64,000 bases of DNA from Schaedlerella arabinosiphila (lineage in GTDB: Bacteria > Bacillota > Clostridia > Lachnospirales > Lachnospiraceae), in the NCBI RefSeq assembly GCF_003885045.1, contig NZ_RHJS01000002.1:2356001-2420000 (forward strand). Direction: 5' to 3'. The notes beneath the pieces are model-generated. The model was not told the origin of the DNA and did not search any database. It saw only the letters and a list, made by a program, of their open reading frames with translations. Shown here piece by piece: positions 1 to 8,379 of this stretch; position 1 is the first letter of the stretch, and every line of letters starts with the position of its first letter. The position numbers and the translations under genes were made by a program.

Positions 1-1242
1 AGCATATCCCTGCAAAGTGATACTACTGCATTTTTTTCGGTTTTTGATGTTACGGTCTGTGAAAAAATTTCTTCCAGGCCATCAATCATAAATACGACTT
101 TTAGCCCTTGACTGCTCAAATCTTCTTCCAGTTCTTCAAGCGACTGATAAGAACCGCCCATTGAGTTCAGGATCATTTCTCTCCAAATATCTTTCCATTG
201 CAGCGGATCATATTCTTTCCTGATATGCTGCAGCAATACATCTCTGTTGTCCAGATAAACCGAATTTTGTATCTTTCCTTTTAAGTAAAATCAATTATAA
301 TTTTGTATCGTATTTTCTAAAATTTCATAAAATTCTCCTGCATTCCCAGAAGCAAGCAGAGGAACTGTCAGCACGGACGATGGATACATTTCTGTTCCGC
401 CTGAATTTTGCTTGTCCATATTTATTATAAATTTTTCCCAGAACTGATTTCTTAAAATCTCTCTGTATAAAAAGGTTTTTCCTGAACCCTTTGCTCCCAT
501 GATCACCGTATTTGGGATACTGTTTTTATATTTCCGGATGAGGTTTTGAACCGGATCAGTCATGAGCACCTTCAATGCTCCGTTTCCTTCCGCAGTAATC
601 TGTTTTTCTGCAAACGAATGAATCCGCTTGATCACATCATCCCTTGTTAACTGATCATCCGTTATAGATACGTTGCCCTCTGAAACATACTTATCATAGA
701 CGGCTGTCAATCCGCTGACAATGTCGGTTGTATTGATATTTTCCTGTCCCATTGTCAGTAAAATTTCCGGAATCTTGGAATTTTCATTTAAGGGGAGACC
801 TTTGCTCAACTGATGCAGTAAAATCTCTGTTCCCTTTACAGACTGGTAGGATGTCGAAGTTACTAAAAATTTTTTCACCCGCGGATCAAATAACAACGGC
901 GCGGAAAACTCACTTAAGCCCGCCCTCAGATCGACCAATACCAGTTCCGCATTCATTTTTTCGCCCAATTTGGATAACACCTCAGCCAAAATGTATTTTT
1001 TATTGTAGCTAAGTGCAAGACTTTCAGGGCTTGCATACATATCCAGCAGTTGTTCGATGTATCGATAGGTAGGCAGAACAATATGCTCTACCATGCTTCT
1101 TTCCGTTTCTATTTTTATTGTTAATTCCGACACTTTATCGGCAATCAAATCTATGACTTCTTCAGCATGTTCCTGCTTCTGCGTAATCTCCAGAAGATCC
1201 AGGAAGCTGAACACCGGCTCCTCTTCTCCTGATGTTAACCAG
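1..1242 (-). pseudogene. KGGVGR-type ParA-like ATPase, 3' segment, interrupted
   Basis: Downstream half of a large P-loop ATPase gene, read leftward and leaving the window at base 1. At the element boundary the frame reads WLTSGEEEPVFSFLDLLE, which joins the frame at 11914-12175 ending VDADIEAPGIT; that is the sequence expected after a ParA/MinD-type motif. A second Walker A, GAKGSGKT, lies near 476-499, and a Walker B-like VVFMIDG lies near 79-99, so the intact protein had two NTPase modules. An in-frame TGA at 291-293 sits inside a 36-bp insertion. With the element insertion and a probable 5' frameshift, no full product can be made. KGGVGR ATPases of this layout are known; a role in defence or partitioning is only a guess. 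Confidence 0.8.
263..309. repeat. 11-bp direct repeat bounding a 36-bp insertion with a stop codon
   Basis: AATTTTGTATC occurs at 263-273 and again at 299-309, a period of 36 bp. Removing one period leaves the leftward ATPase frame open (codons for ...NTIQN followed directly by SVYLDN...). The extra 12 codons include TGA at 291-293. This looks like a filler-type duplication within the pseudogene. Confidence 0.75.
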
Positions 1243-1247
1243 CTTAT
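1237..1247. repeat. Left attachment site (core CAG)
   Basis: AACCAGCTTAT at the left boundary shares CAG and a following TTAT with AAACAGGTTAT at 11911-11921. Everything to the left reads in frame as the ATPase pseudogene and everything to the right belongs to the element. The exact 2-bp crossover dinucleotide (CA or AG) cannot be told from one insertion. Confidence 0.7.
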
Positions 1248-1322
1248 GGCTAATTAAATGTAATAAAAGTGAAGAAAGGAAAAGCACAATCCAGACGGAA
1301 CCGGCGGTGCGGTCAAGAAATA

Positions 1323-1351
1323 TTGTGGAAACGCAAGATTTCTGCTATAAT
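1323..1351 (+). promoter_or_regulatory. Promoter for element cargo genes
   Basis: TTGTGG (1323-1328), 17-bp spacer and TATAAT (1346-1351) preceded by TGC, an extended -10. It lies about 40 bp upstream of the small XRE gene at 1393 and would drive the three left-end cargo genes. Confidence 0.6.
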
Positions 1352-1392
1352 GGGTACAGAACATTTGACGATGGAAAGAGAGGCGGGAGCCT

Positions 1393-1617
1393 ATGCACAT
1401 CAGCTATCAACCGCTATGGGACACTTTGAAAGAGCGTGGCATGAGGAAAGAGGACTTGCGGCTGTCCGCCGGTCTGACCACCAATATGATTGCCAACATG
1501 GGCAAGGGAAAGCATATCAGTATGGAAACACTACTGCGTATCTGCAAAGCATTGAACTGTGGAATTTTGAATGTGATTGAATTAGAGCATGACGAAGAAG
1601 CTGAAATATCAAATTAA
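1393..1617 (+). CDS. Small XRE-family HTH transcriptional regulator
   Basis: A 74-residue protein that is almost only a Cro/C1-type helix-turn-helix: DLRLSAGLTTNMIANM spans the two DNA-contact helices and METLLRICKALNC the closing helices. This matches the YozG-like single-domain regulators. The start at 1393 is chosen because a purine-rich GAGGCGGGAG precedes it and the residues upstream in other frames are not protein-like. It is the first gene inside the left end of the element and probably represses itself and the two cargo genes behind it, which follow within 20-35 bp. Target unknown. Confidence 0.8.
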   Translation: MHISYQPLWDTLKERGMRKEDLRLSAGLTTNMIANMGKGKHISMETLLRICKALNCGILNVIELEHDEEAEISN

Positions 1618-1635
1618 CAAGGAAGGTTCTGCGAA

Positions 1636-2055
1636 ATGGACAATAGAGAAAGAATTATCAGACTTTGGTTTGATATGTGGCTTACAAAGAAAGATTTAGG
1701 TATATCCGATATTTTTTCAAATAATGCCATCTATATTGAAAGCTGGGGGCCGGAATATCACGGAATAAAGAAGATAATACTTTGGTTTGAGGAATGGAAT
1801 ACCCGGGGAACCGTCTTACAATGGGACATCAAACAGTTTTTCCATAAAGACAATCAGACTATCATTGAATGGTATTTTAAGAATAAAATGGACGACGGTA
1901 ATGTAGAAGCGTTTGATGGAATATCACTGATTGAATGGACACCAGATGACAAGATTGCCCTCTTAAAAGAATTTGGTTGCAATGAAAATCGATATGACCC
2001 TTATAAAGATGGCACTATACCACATTTCAGAGATGAAAACGCAAAGTGGTTTTAG
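1636..2055 (+). CDS. NTF2-like (SnoaL-type) family protein
   Basis: 139 residues, ribosome-binding site AAGGAAGG upstream. The sequence has the look of the cone-fold nuclear transport factor 2/SnoaL family: an N-terminal amphipathic helix (MDNRERIIRLWFDMW), an early strand with IYIESWGPEYHG, and Trp-rich strands later (QWDIKQFF, IIEWYFKNKM, ISLIEWTPDDKI). Such proteins are small-molecule binding or isomerase-type folds with very varied functions, so no substrate is assigned. It is adjacent to an MBL-fold hydrolase on the same strand, and both look like AT-rich cargo, suggesting transfer from a lower-GC host and a possible joint detoxification role (inference). Confidence 0.65.
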   Translation: MDNRERIIRLWFDMWLTKKDLGISDIFSNNAIYIESWGPEYHGIKKIILWFEEWNTRGTVLQWDIKQFFHKDNQTIIEWYFKNKMDDGNVEAFDGISLIEWTPDDKIALLKEFGCNENRYDPYKDGTIPHFRDENAKWF

Positions 2056-2090
2056 CCGGGAAATTTAGTTGTTGGAGGTAATTATGCAGA

Positions 2091-2855
2091 ATGGATAATT
2101 GGTTTACCATTGAGCAAATAGACCGTGATACATTCTCTATTAGCGAATACAAACACTGGGAAGAAACACATTGCTATCTATTATGTGGAGAAAAATGCGC
2201 TATTCTCATTGATACAGGCTTAGGCGTTTCCAACATCAGAAAAATTGTGGACAGTCTAACAGAGCTGCCTGTTATGGCAGTTACTACTCATGTTCATTGG
2301 GATCACATTGGCGGGCATAAGTATTTTGATAATATCGCCGTACATGAAGAGGAAAAGGACTGGTTATCAGTCAGGTTTCCGATACCGTTGCAAGTTGTGA
2401 AGAATAATTTGACAAGGCTTCCTTGTGATTTCCCAAAGGATTTTGATATTAACGCTTATCAGATTTTTCAAGGTATGCCACAAAGAATCTTACATGATGG
2501 CGATTTTTTAAATTTAGGCGAGCGAGAAATTCAGGTTATTCACACGCCGGGACATTCTCCGGGACATTGTTGTTTTTACGAACCAAAACGAAACTATTTG
2601 TATTCCGGGGATTTGATATACAAGGGAAGCCTTGATGCATTTTACCCAACTACCGACCCGCAGTTATTCTATCAATCCATAAGGCGGATACAGAAATACA
2701 AAATAAAAAAAGTTCTGCCCGGACACCACCAGTTGGATATTCCTGTTTCTTTGATAGCTGACATTGAAGCCGGATTTGCAGAATTATCGAGAGCTGGAAA
2801 ACTCAAACAGGGAAATGGATTGTTTGAGTTTCGGGATTTCCAAATTCATATATGA
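2091..2855 (+). CDS. MBL-fold metallo-hydrolase
   Basis: 254 residues with the metallo-beta-lactamase fold signature. THVHWDHIGGH carries the HxHxDH zinc ligands near residue 70, HTPGHSPGHC supplies the next His near residue 150, YSGDLIYKG the bridging Asp, and LPGHHQ the last His. The length fits the glyoxalase II-like hydrolase branch rather than true beta-lactamases, so no resistance function is claimed. SD GGAGG lies 12 bp before ATG. It follows the NTF2-like gene by 35 bp, probably co-transcribed. Substrate unknown. Codon use is AT-rich compared with the element backbone. Confidence 0.85.
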   Translation: MDNWFTIEQIDRDTFSISEYKHWEETHCYLLCGEKCAILIDTGLGVSNIRKIVDSLTELPVMAVTTHVHWDHIGGHKYFDNIAVHEEEKDWLSVRFPIPLQVVKNNLTRLPCDFPKDFDINAYQIFQGMPQRILHDGDFLNLGEREIQVIHTPGHSPGHCCFYEPKRNYLYSGDLIYKGSLDAFYPTTDPQLFYQSIRRIQKYKIKKVLPGHHQLDIPVSLIADIEAGFAELSRAGKLKQGNGLFEFRDFQIHI

Positions 2856-2864
2856 TTCAAAGCT

Positions 2865-2893
2865 GCCGTTGCAGGAGCCAATCCCGCAACGGC
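2865..2893. terminator. Hairpin between convergent genes
   Basis: GCCGTTGC (2865-2872) pairs with GCAACGGC (2886-2893) between the stop of the MBL gene and the stop of the converging regulator. No long T-run follows, so termination efficiency is uncertain. Confidence 0.5.
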
Positions 2894-2899
2894 TGTTTC

Positions 2900-3721
2900 C
2901 TACTTCCACGGCCTGCGTCGGAAGTTAATCCCGGAATTTTTAATCAGCGGCGACCTTTTGAACAGCCTTTTCAGGGTCGTTCTTTCCTCGTCTGTGAGCC
3001 GCTTGTATTTCAGCTGGAACGCCTTACAGAAGATTTCCAGAAATTCCTGTACCCTATCGCCGGTGGATTGCATGGCCTTTCGGACTTCCTTTATCAGCTC
3101 ATCGGCAGGCGTAGTATCCGGCGTACTTTCCATGTCGTTTTCATGGGCTTTGCGTATATCGTGAAGGATAGCGTCCCATGTTTTATGTGTCACATGGCAG
3201 AAAAAATCTTCTTCCTCTATCTGACCGGCTTCCAGAATTTTCAGGGAACGGTCTGCGGCGGCTTCGGGATGTTCTTCCAGTATCATTGCCCGGACAGCAG
3301 CCAGCGCACTGTTGATGTCATGGAACCGCATGGTAGCCATTCCATCCACATAGATTTCTGCGTCAGCCATCAGTTCCGCAAATTTTTCGTGGGACATCAT
3401 CTCGCACAGCAGCCGGGTATTGATTCGTCCGCTTTTCAAAAGCGCTACGGCTTCATCGGTCAAATGCAATTCAGACAGCGGGGTGTTGATCTGCTCCCGG
3501 TTTTCTGTCCGGCAAAACAGATAGTCAATGGACACCTGATAAAAGTCTGCCAGTGTGATAAGGTTGCCGTGATTGATTTCTTTATTCCCGTTTTCTTCAT
3601 TTTCATAGCTGGCCAAAGCAGATTTTGAAATGCCGGTCTTTTCCGCCAATTCTTCCAGCTTTAAGCCCTTTTCCACCCGTAAATCTTTCAAGCGTTCCTG
3701 CAACGAAACACGGTCTTTCAT
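2900..3721 (-). CDS. XRE-family regulator of the mobile element
   Basis: 273 residues. The N-terminal HTH (LKLEELAEKTGISKSALASY) is followed by a long, mostly helical region with no recognised domain. The frame is open further upstream to a TTG at 3754, but the ATG at 3721 is preferred: it has AAGGGAG about 10 bp upstream, and a -10 box at 3767-3772 would place the transcript start just before the TTG. Proteins of this make-up sit beside the mobilization genes of Lachnospiraceae elements and are presumed to control excision or transfer; that is family context, not shown here. It is divergent from the small genes starting at 4254. Confidence 0.78.
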   Translation of the reverse strand: MKDRVSLQERLKDLRVEKGLKLEELAEKTGISKSALASYENEENGNKEINHGNLITLADFYQVSIDYLFCRTENREQINTPLSELHLTDEAVALLKSGRINTRLLCEMMSHEKFAELMADAEIYVDGMATMRFHDINSALAAVRAMILEEHPEAAADRSLKILEAGQIEEEDFFCHVTHKTWDAILHDIRKAHENDMESTPDTTPADELIKEVRKAMQSTGDRVQEFLEIFCKAFQLKYKRLTDEERTTLKRLFKRSPLIKNSGINFRRRPWK

Positions 3722-3766
3722 CGGTTTGCCACTCCCTTCCCATGTGGTTTTCAAGTCTATATGAGC

Positions 3767-3796
3767 ATTATACCATACCGTTCCGAAATCGTGGAA
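3767..3796 (-). promoter_or_regulatory. Promoter of the element regulator
   Basis: Reading leftward, TATAAT occupies 3767-3772 with a weak -35 (TTCCAC, 3791-3796). Transcription would start near 3760 and give a leader of about 40 nt before the ATG at 3721, supporting that start choice. Confidence 0.5.
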
Positions 3797-4253
3797 ATTT
3801 TCGATTTTGGGGCGGTATTCCTATTTTCTGGACATACGGGAAGGGGGTCAAAAATGAGCTATGATTAAGTCAGTTCATCGATGGATTATTCCAATCGAAC
3901 GACCGGCCTGATGGGATATGCTCCCCGGCGATGTAGCGCAACGACCTGCGGCAAGGAGTTGGAGGAACCTTGACCGCAGCGAGCGTACCAACGGGAACAA
4001 AACGCCGCTGTGAGATTCAGGGGCAGGAACGACATCAGGGAAACCCGGCAGAACTGACACCAAAACGCTACCCAAACACGACAAATCGGAAGGGCGTAGT
4101 CTGCCCTGTCCGTGATACTATGGGGCTTTTCAAAGCGGCTCTATGGCCGTATTTTCCTTGAAAATCGCCCCGAAACATGACACCAAAAACCGCTATCCGT
4201 CCATCTCTACCGTTGCGGCTGAAATGGGCGGATTTTCTATGATAGGAGGCACC
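3797..4253. other. Non-coding stretch between divergent element genes
   Basis: No convincing coding sequence. Short ORFs on both strands lack ribosome-binding sites and family character. It contains a small inverted repeat AGGGC-7 nt-GCCCT around 4093. Conserved upstream control or replication sequences may lie here but none can be proven. Confidence 0.4.
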
Positions 4254-4439
4254 ATGCCGAGAATGAGCAAGAAACGGAAGTTGGAGCTTTCCTTCTTCCT
4301 CAATGACCGGGGGCGTGTGGCCTACAACGACCTGTGCCGGAAGTGTCAGCATGAGTGCAAACAGAGCTTCCGGGCTGTCGTGATCGACTGTCCCCATTAT
4401 CTGTCCAAACGAGCCAAGCGAAAGGAGAAACCCGACTAA
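4254..4439 (+). CDS. Small Cys-rich hypothetical protein of the element
   Basis: 61 residues starting MPRMSKKRKLEL. The start at 4254 is fixed by AGGAGG six bases upstream; the open frame extends 37 codons further with no signal. A cluster of four Cys (CRKCQHEC then VVIDC) suggests a small zinc-binding module, and the C-terminus is Lys/Arg-rich. It is the first gene of a tight run: its stop abuts the ATG of the RepA-like gene at 4440. Similar small proteins are common in related elements; function unknown. Confidence 0.7.
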   Translation: MPRMSKKRKLELSFFLNDRGRVAYNDLCRKCQHECKQSFRAVVIDCPHYLSKRAKRKEKPD

Positions 4440-4772
4440 ATGGAATTTGAATTTATGACCGCAGACACCGTTCTGCCGCCCTGTATGCCACTACCCACCG
4501 CCATGCTGCGGCTGCCGGTCAGCAGTACCGCAAAGGTCATGTATGCCCGCCTGCTGGACGCCACTCTTGCGGAAGGTGCGGAGGATACCAACGGGATACT
4601 GTTTGTCCGTTTCCCCATTGTGGAGCTGGCAGCGGCCTTGTCCCGCTGCTCCGTGACCGTCAAGCGTTCCTTGAAAGAATTGGAGGACGCCGGACTGATC
4701 CTACGGGTGCGCCGGGGTGTGGGAGAACCGAACCATTTACACGCTGCTCCCCAAAAAGGAGGGCTGCCGTGA
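4440..4772 (+). CDS. RepA-N-like replication/HTH protein, probably C-terminally frameshifted
   Basis: 110 residues. The N-terminal part (TADTVLPPCMPLPTAMLRLP, then a winged-helix-like stretch AALSRCSVTVKRSLKELEDAG) is the DNA-binding module of replication-initiator-like proteins in Firmicute elements. The last 13 residues after VGEPN do not look like the expected ending. In another frame the same bases give IYTLLPKKEGCRDE, a natural-looking tail that runs into the next gene, so a 2-bp loss near 4733 is likely. The stop overlaps the next start (TGATG at 4770-4774), so translation is coupled. Confidence 0.65.
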   Translation: MEFEFMTADTVLPPCMPLPTAMLRLPVSSTAKVMYARLLDATLAEGAEDTNGILFVRFPIVELAAALSRCSVTVKRSLKELEDAGLILRVRRGVGEPNHLHAAPQKGGLP

Positions 4773-5071
4773 TGAATGAAAAGCTGGAAAAGCTCAACCG
4801 TGAGCTTGCCCAAAGCGAAGCCAGACTGCGACGGGCGCAGCACGAAGAAAAGATACTGGTACGCCAGATAAAACAACTTACCCGAAAGGAACGGACGCAC
4901 CGGCTCTGTACCAGAGGGGCTATGCTGGAAAGTTTCCTGATAAGGCCGGAAGTGCTGACGGACGATGATGTGATGGACATTCTGAAACTGGTATTTTCCC
5001 AAAGTGGCATGAAAGAAGCTGTTGCGGAAAGCGTGAAACGGAGGGTAGCCGGGGAACCCCTTACGGAGTAA
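4772..5071 (+). CDS. DUF3847 domain protein
   Basis: 99 residues. The first half is a charged coiled coil (LEKLNRELAQSEARLRRAQH, EEKILVRQIKQL) and the second half is a compact helical region with a conserved RTHRLCTRGAMLES motif. This is the DUF3847 pattern seen next to relaxase genes in Tn4451/Tn1549-like elements. ATG 4772 is taken over the preceding GTG because AAGGAGG is better spaced and the ATG overlaps the upstream stop. It ends right at the oriT-like repeat, fitting an accessory role in mobilization (inference). Confidence 0.8.
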   Translation: MNEKLEKLNRELAQSEARLRRAQHEEKILVRQIKQLTRKERTHRLCTRGAMLESFLIRPEVLTDDDVMDILKLVFSQSGMKEAVAESVKRRVAGEPLTE

Positions 5072-5120
5072 GGGCGCAACTATACACCGGTCGAGCCGGT
5101 GCGTTGCGCCCTGCCGGGGG
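5071..5120 (+). other. Probable origin of transfer (oriT) with RSF1010-like nic region
   Basis: A strong inverted repeat: AGGGCGCAAC (5071-5080) with GTTGCGCCCT (5103-5112), and inside it ACCGG (5086-5090) with CCGGT (5096-5100). The right arm TTGCGCCCT resembles the nick region of IncQ/RSF1010 plasmids (TGCGCCCT), and the relaxase encoded at 6069 is of the matching MobA/MobL type. Bases 5121-5363 downstream hold no gene, only GC-rich hairpin-forming sequence and, at 5319-5324, a TATAAT before the acetyltransferase. Nicking itself is inferred. Confidence 0.65.
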
Positions 5121-5363
5121 CGTCCTGCGGACAGCGGAGGATTTTCCGCAGCGTTCCCGCTTCTGCCAATCCTCACAGGGGAAGCTACACTTCCCCTACG
5201 CTGGCTTACGCCAGCTACCCCTTTGTGGACTTGCCGCCCGGAAACACCTTGCGCTGCAAGCTGTTCCCGTCCAGCAAGTTTAGCAAAAAGGCGGCTATAC
5301 TTTTCCGAATGAGTGAAGTATAATAAAGACAGCGACAAATTGGAATTTTGGGGGAGAAGTAAG

Positions 5364-5894
5364 ATGTGTAAAATATTGTTAGTCAGACCGTCTAAACAAT
5401 ATGCAGACCAAGTTATGTCATATAAAGAAGAAATGTCACAAAATGGAGATAGTTTTGACGGTTGTGCTGGTCTTGAAAATGTACAATCATTTGAGGAATG
5501 GATTGATTTTGAAGCAAGATTAAAAGCAAAATATAAGGACGGATATGTTCCATCAGAAGTGTTTTTGGCTATACGAAAAAAAGATAACTATGTTATTGGC
5601 ATGATTGATTTTCGACACCCATTATCCGACTTTCTCTTTAATTTTGGTGGTAATATCGGATATAGTGTTCGTCCATCGGAACGGCAGAAAGGTTATGCGT
5701 CCGAAATGTTAAGATTGATTTTACCTATCTGTCATGAGTTTGGGGAAAGCAAAGTTTTACTAACATGTGATAAAAAGAATGAAGCATCACAAAAAACGAT
5801 TGTAAGAAATGGTGGCGTGTTGGAAAAAGAAATCCCTGATACAGTAGGACTTAGTGAAAGTGGAATTATCCAACGATACTGGATTTCAATATAG
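5364..5894 (+). CDS. GNAT-family N-acetyltransferase (cargo)
   Basis: 176 residues. The acetyl-CoA binding core is seen as IGYSVRPSERQKGYASEMLR (motif A, R/QxxGxA), followed by LLTCDKKNEASQKTIVRNGG (motif B). ATG 5364 has GGGGGAGAAG upstream; the frame also opens at a GTG at 5313 that would lie over the -10 box TATAAT at 5319-5324, so that start is unlikely. It is AT-rich and sits between the oriT region and the relaxase, where such elements usually carry variable cargo. Substrate unknown. Confidence 0.85.
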   Translation: MCKILLVRPSKQYADQVMSYKEEMSQNGDSFDGCAGLENVQSFEEWIDFEARLKAKYKDGYVPSEVFLAIRKKDNYVIGMIDFRHPLSDFLFNFGGNIGYSVRPSERQKGYASEMLRLILPICHEFGESKVLLTCDKKNEASQKTIVRNGGVLEKEIPDTVGLSESGIIQRYWISI

Positions 5895-5996
5895 ACTCTC
5901 TTTCATCAAATCCAGTTTATCGAGCTATCCATCATCGGGCCACATTGACCCGAACTTTCAAAACTGAATACCAGCCGCCCACCGGCGGCACCACCG

Positions 5997-6030
5997 AGCA
6001 GGAAATCAGAAACGGTTTCCTGCTTTTTCT
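5997..6030 (+). terminator. Rho-independent terminator
   Basis: AGCAGGAAA (5997-6005), 10-nt loop, TTTCCTGCT (6016-6024) and a T-run. It lies after the acetyltransferase and just before the relaxase ribosome-binding site. Confidence 0.8.
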
Positions 6031-6068
6031 TTGCCCGGACGCCGGGAGAAAGGAGGTCACACCCCATC

Positions 6069-7661
6069 ATGCCACCATGCCCGCACTTTGACTTGAGAAT
6101 TGTCCAGCGGAGCAAGCGCCAGTCTGCTGTCGCTGCCGCCGCCTACCAAAGCGGGGAACGGCTGTTTTCTGAGTACGACCAGAAGCAGAAATACTATTCC
6201 CATAAAAGCGAAATCGTCCACACGGAAATCATGCTGCCGCCCCATGCCCCGCCGGAGTACGCAGACCGCAACACCTTGTGGAACGCCGCCGAAGCCATCG
6301 AAAAACAATGGAACTCCCAGCTTGCCCGGAGATTGGTGCTTGCCATACCGAGGGATATTCCCCGGTCACAGCACGCCGACCTGATCCGGGACTACTGCCG
6401 GGAGTTTTTTGTTTCCAAAGGCATGATAGCCGACTTTGCCATCCATGACAAGGGGGACGGGAACCCCCACGCCCACATTCTCTTTACCATGCGGGGGATG
6501 GACGAACAGGGCAAATGGCTCCCCAAGAGCAGGAAGGTTTATGACCTTGACGAGAACGGAGAACGTATCCGGCTCCCGTCCGGGAACTGGAAAAGCCACA
6601 AGGAGGACACCGTGGACTGGAACGACCAGAAGTACGGGGAAATCTGGCGGCAGGCATGGGAGGACACGGCAAACCGCTATCTGGAAGCCGTCGGCAGTCC
6701 GGAACGGCTGAACCTGAAATCCTATGAGCGGCAGGGAATTGATAAAATCCCCACCGTCCACATGGGGCCTGCGGTCAGCTATCTGGAAAAGAAAGGCATA
6801 CAGACCAACATCGGCAACCTGAACCGGGACATTAAAGCAGCCAATTCCCTTATGCAGTCTATCCGGCAGATGGTACGCAGCCTGAAGGACTGGCTGTCCG
6901 ACCTGAAGGAGAAAAAGGCGGCGCTGCTGGAAACGCTGGAACAGGCGAAGGAGCCGACCATCCCGGAACTGCTTTCCCGGTATCTGGATAAGCGGAGCGA
7001 GGAACGCACCGGCTGGATTTCCAAGGGGAAATTAAAAGGAACCGTTGGCGATTTCAACAAGGTCATGGAAGCCCTTGCCTTCCTGCGGCAGAAAGAGATT
7101 TCCACCGTGGAGAGCCTTGACGCCTATCTGGACGAAACCAGCGCACAGGCCGTTTCCATCCGTGAGGAAATCCGGCCGATGGAAAAACGTGTGAAAGAGA
7201 TTGACCGGCTGCTTTTCCACATCGGGAACTTTGAAGCAAACAAGCCGGTTCATGCGAAATATGCCGCTATCCGATGGACGAAGCCGAAAGAGAAATTCGC
7301 CGCCGAGCATAAGGAGGAACTGGACGCCTACAACGCCGCCCTGCGGTATTTTAAGGTTCATTTGGACGGGACAAAGTACAGCGCCAAGAAGCTGGCCGAG
7401 GAACAGGCGCAGCTTTCGGAGTATATCACTTCCAAGAAGGAAGCGTTGACCGGAGTACAGGAGGATGTGAAGATTTTGCGGGATGTGCGTCACTGGCTCA
7501 ATCAGGTTTTGCCGTCCGAGCAGTACCGGCAGACAGCCGAGCCGGGAAAGAAGCCATCCATCCAGGGCAACTTGAAAGGCCGGGAGCAGCGTATCCGGGA
7601 GGAACAGGCCGAGAAGCGCAACCAGCCCCACACCCAGAGAAAACAGGATATGGAACTTTAA
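6069..7661 (+). CDS. MobA/MobL family relaxase
   Basis: 530 residues. The N-terminal third is the relaxase domain: AVAAAAYQSGERL is motif I-like, and NPHAHILFTMR carries the HxH metal-binding pair (about residue 140) of HUH endonucleases, preceded by DFAIHDKGDG. The rest is long coiled coil (ANSLMQSIRQMVRSLKDWLS onward), often linked to accessory or primase functions in this family. SD AAAGGAGG lies about 10 bp upstream. It would nick and lead the oriT at 5071-5120 during mobilization. Because no coupling protein or mating-pair genes are present, transfer would need a helper. Confidence 0.92.
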   Translation: MPPCPHFDLRIVQRSKRQSAVAAAAYQSGERLFSEYDQKQKYYSHKSEIVHTEIMLPPHAPPEYADRNTLWNAAEAIEKQWNSQLARRLVLAIPRDIPRSQHADLIRDYCREFFVSKGMIADFAIHDKGDGNPHAHILFTMRGMDEQGKWLPKSRKVYDLDENGERIRLPSGNWKSHKEDTVDWNDQKYGEIWRQAWEDTANRYLEAVGSPERLNLKSYERQGIDKIPTVHMGPAVSYLEKKGIQTNIGNLNRDIKAANSLMQSIRQMVRSLKDWLSDLKEKKAALLETLEQAKEPTIPELLSRYLDKRSEERTGWISKGKLKGTVGDFNKVMEALAFLRQKEISTVESLDAYLDETSAQAVSIREEIRPMEKRVKEIDRLLFHIGNFEANKPVHAKYAAIRWTKPKEKFAAEHKEELDAYNAALRYFKVHLDGTKYSAKKLAEEQAQLSEYITSKKEALTGVQEDVKILRDVRHWLNQVLPSEQYRQTAEPGKKPSIQGNLKGREQRIREEQAEKRNQPHTQRKQDMEL

Positions 7662-7731
7662 CCCATCAGGCGCTTGCCATTTTCATCGTGAGAATGACAG
7701 GCGCTTTTTTCATTTCAGGAGGAAATGCTTA

Positions 7732-8379
7732 TTGAATGTATTTGAAGCCGTGAAGCAGTCTGTTACCACCCGGCAGGCTGCGGAGCGTTACGGAATCCGG
7801 GTAGGAAGGAACGGGATGTGCGTCTGCCCCTTCCATGAGGATAAGAACCCCAGCATGAAGGTTGACCGCCGGTTCCACTGTTTCGGCTGTCAGGCGGACG
7901 GGGATGTGATTGACTTTGTTTCCCGGCTGGAAAACGTCAGTCCCAAAAAAGCCGCCCTCATGCTGGCAAAGGACTTCTCCATCCCCTACGAGGGCAGGGA
8001 GCCGCCCGGCAGGAACCACCACCGGCGGCAACCCCGGCAGGAAAGCCCGGAGCAACAATTCAGGCGCATGGAGCGTTACTGCTTCCGGGTACTGTCCGAC
8101 TATCACAATCTGCTGCGCCGCTGGAAACGGGACTACGCCCCCAAGACGCCGGACGAGGATTTCCACCCGCTTTTCGTGGAAGCCTTGCAGCGCATGAGCC
8201 ATGTGGAATATCTGCTGGATGTGCTGCTGTTCTCCGATATGGAGGAACGTGCCGCCCTGATTGCCAGCTATGGAAAGGAAGTGAGAAGCCTTGAGCGAAG
8301 AATGGCAGACATTGCCGCCAGAGATACGGCAGGCCGTGACAGACACCATCGAAGCCGCACCCCCGCCCCGGAGCGTTGA
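7732..8379 (+). CDS. CHC2 zinc-finger primase fragment protein
   Basis: 215 residues, TTG start with AGGAGG nine bases upstream. The N-terminal CPFHEDKNPSMKVDRRFHCF plus GC gives the Cys/His zinc site of DnaG-type primases (CxxH...CxxC), near residues 30-52. A TOPRIM catalytic domain is absent, so this is a DNA-recognition module rather than a full primase. The remainder is basic then helical. The reading frame overlaps the start of the VirE-type gene by 89 bp, implying translational coupling and a joint role in element replication. Confidence 0.85.
   Translation: MNVFEAVKQSVTTRQAAERYGIRVGRNGMCVCPFHEDKNPSMKVDRRFHCFGCQADGDVIDFVSRLENVSPKKAALMLAKDFSIPYEGREPPGRNHHRRQPRQESPEQQFRRMERYCFRVLSDYHNLLRRWKRDYAPKTPDEDFHPLFVEALQRMSHVEYLLDVLLFSDMEERAALIASYGKEVRSLERRMADIAARDTAGRDRHHRSRTPAPER

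Noticed and set aside
2091..2855. Beta-lactam resistance gene
   Set aside because: It has the MBL fold but none of the features that mark true metallo-beta-lactamases; a hydrolase of unknown substrate is the safe call.
4090..4112. AGGGC/GCCCT hairpin as oriT
   Set aside because: The larger nested repeat at 5071-5112 with an RSF1010-like nick motif is a much better candidate.
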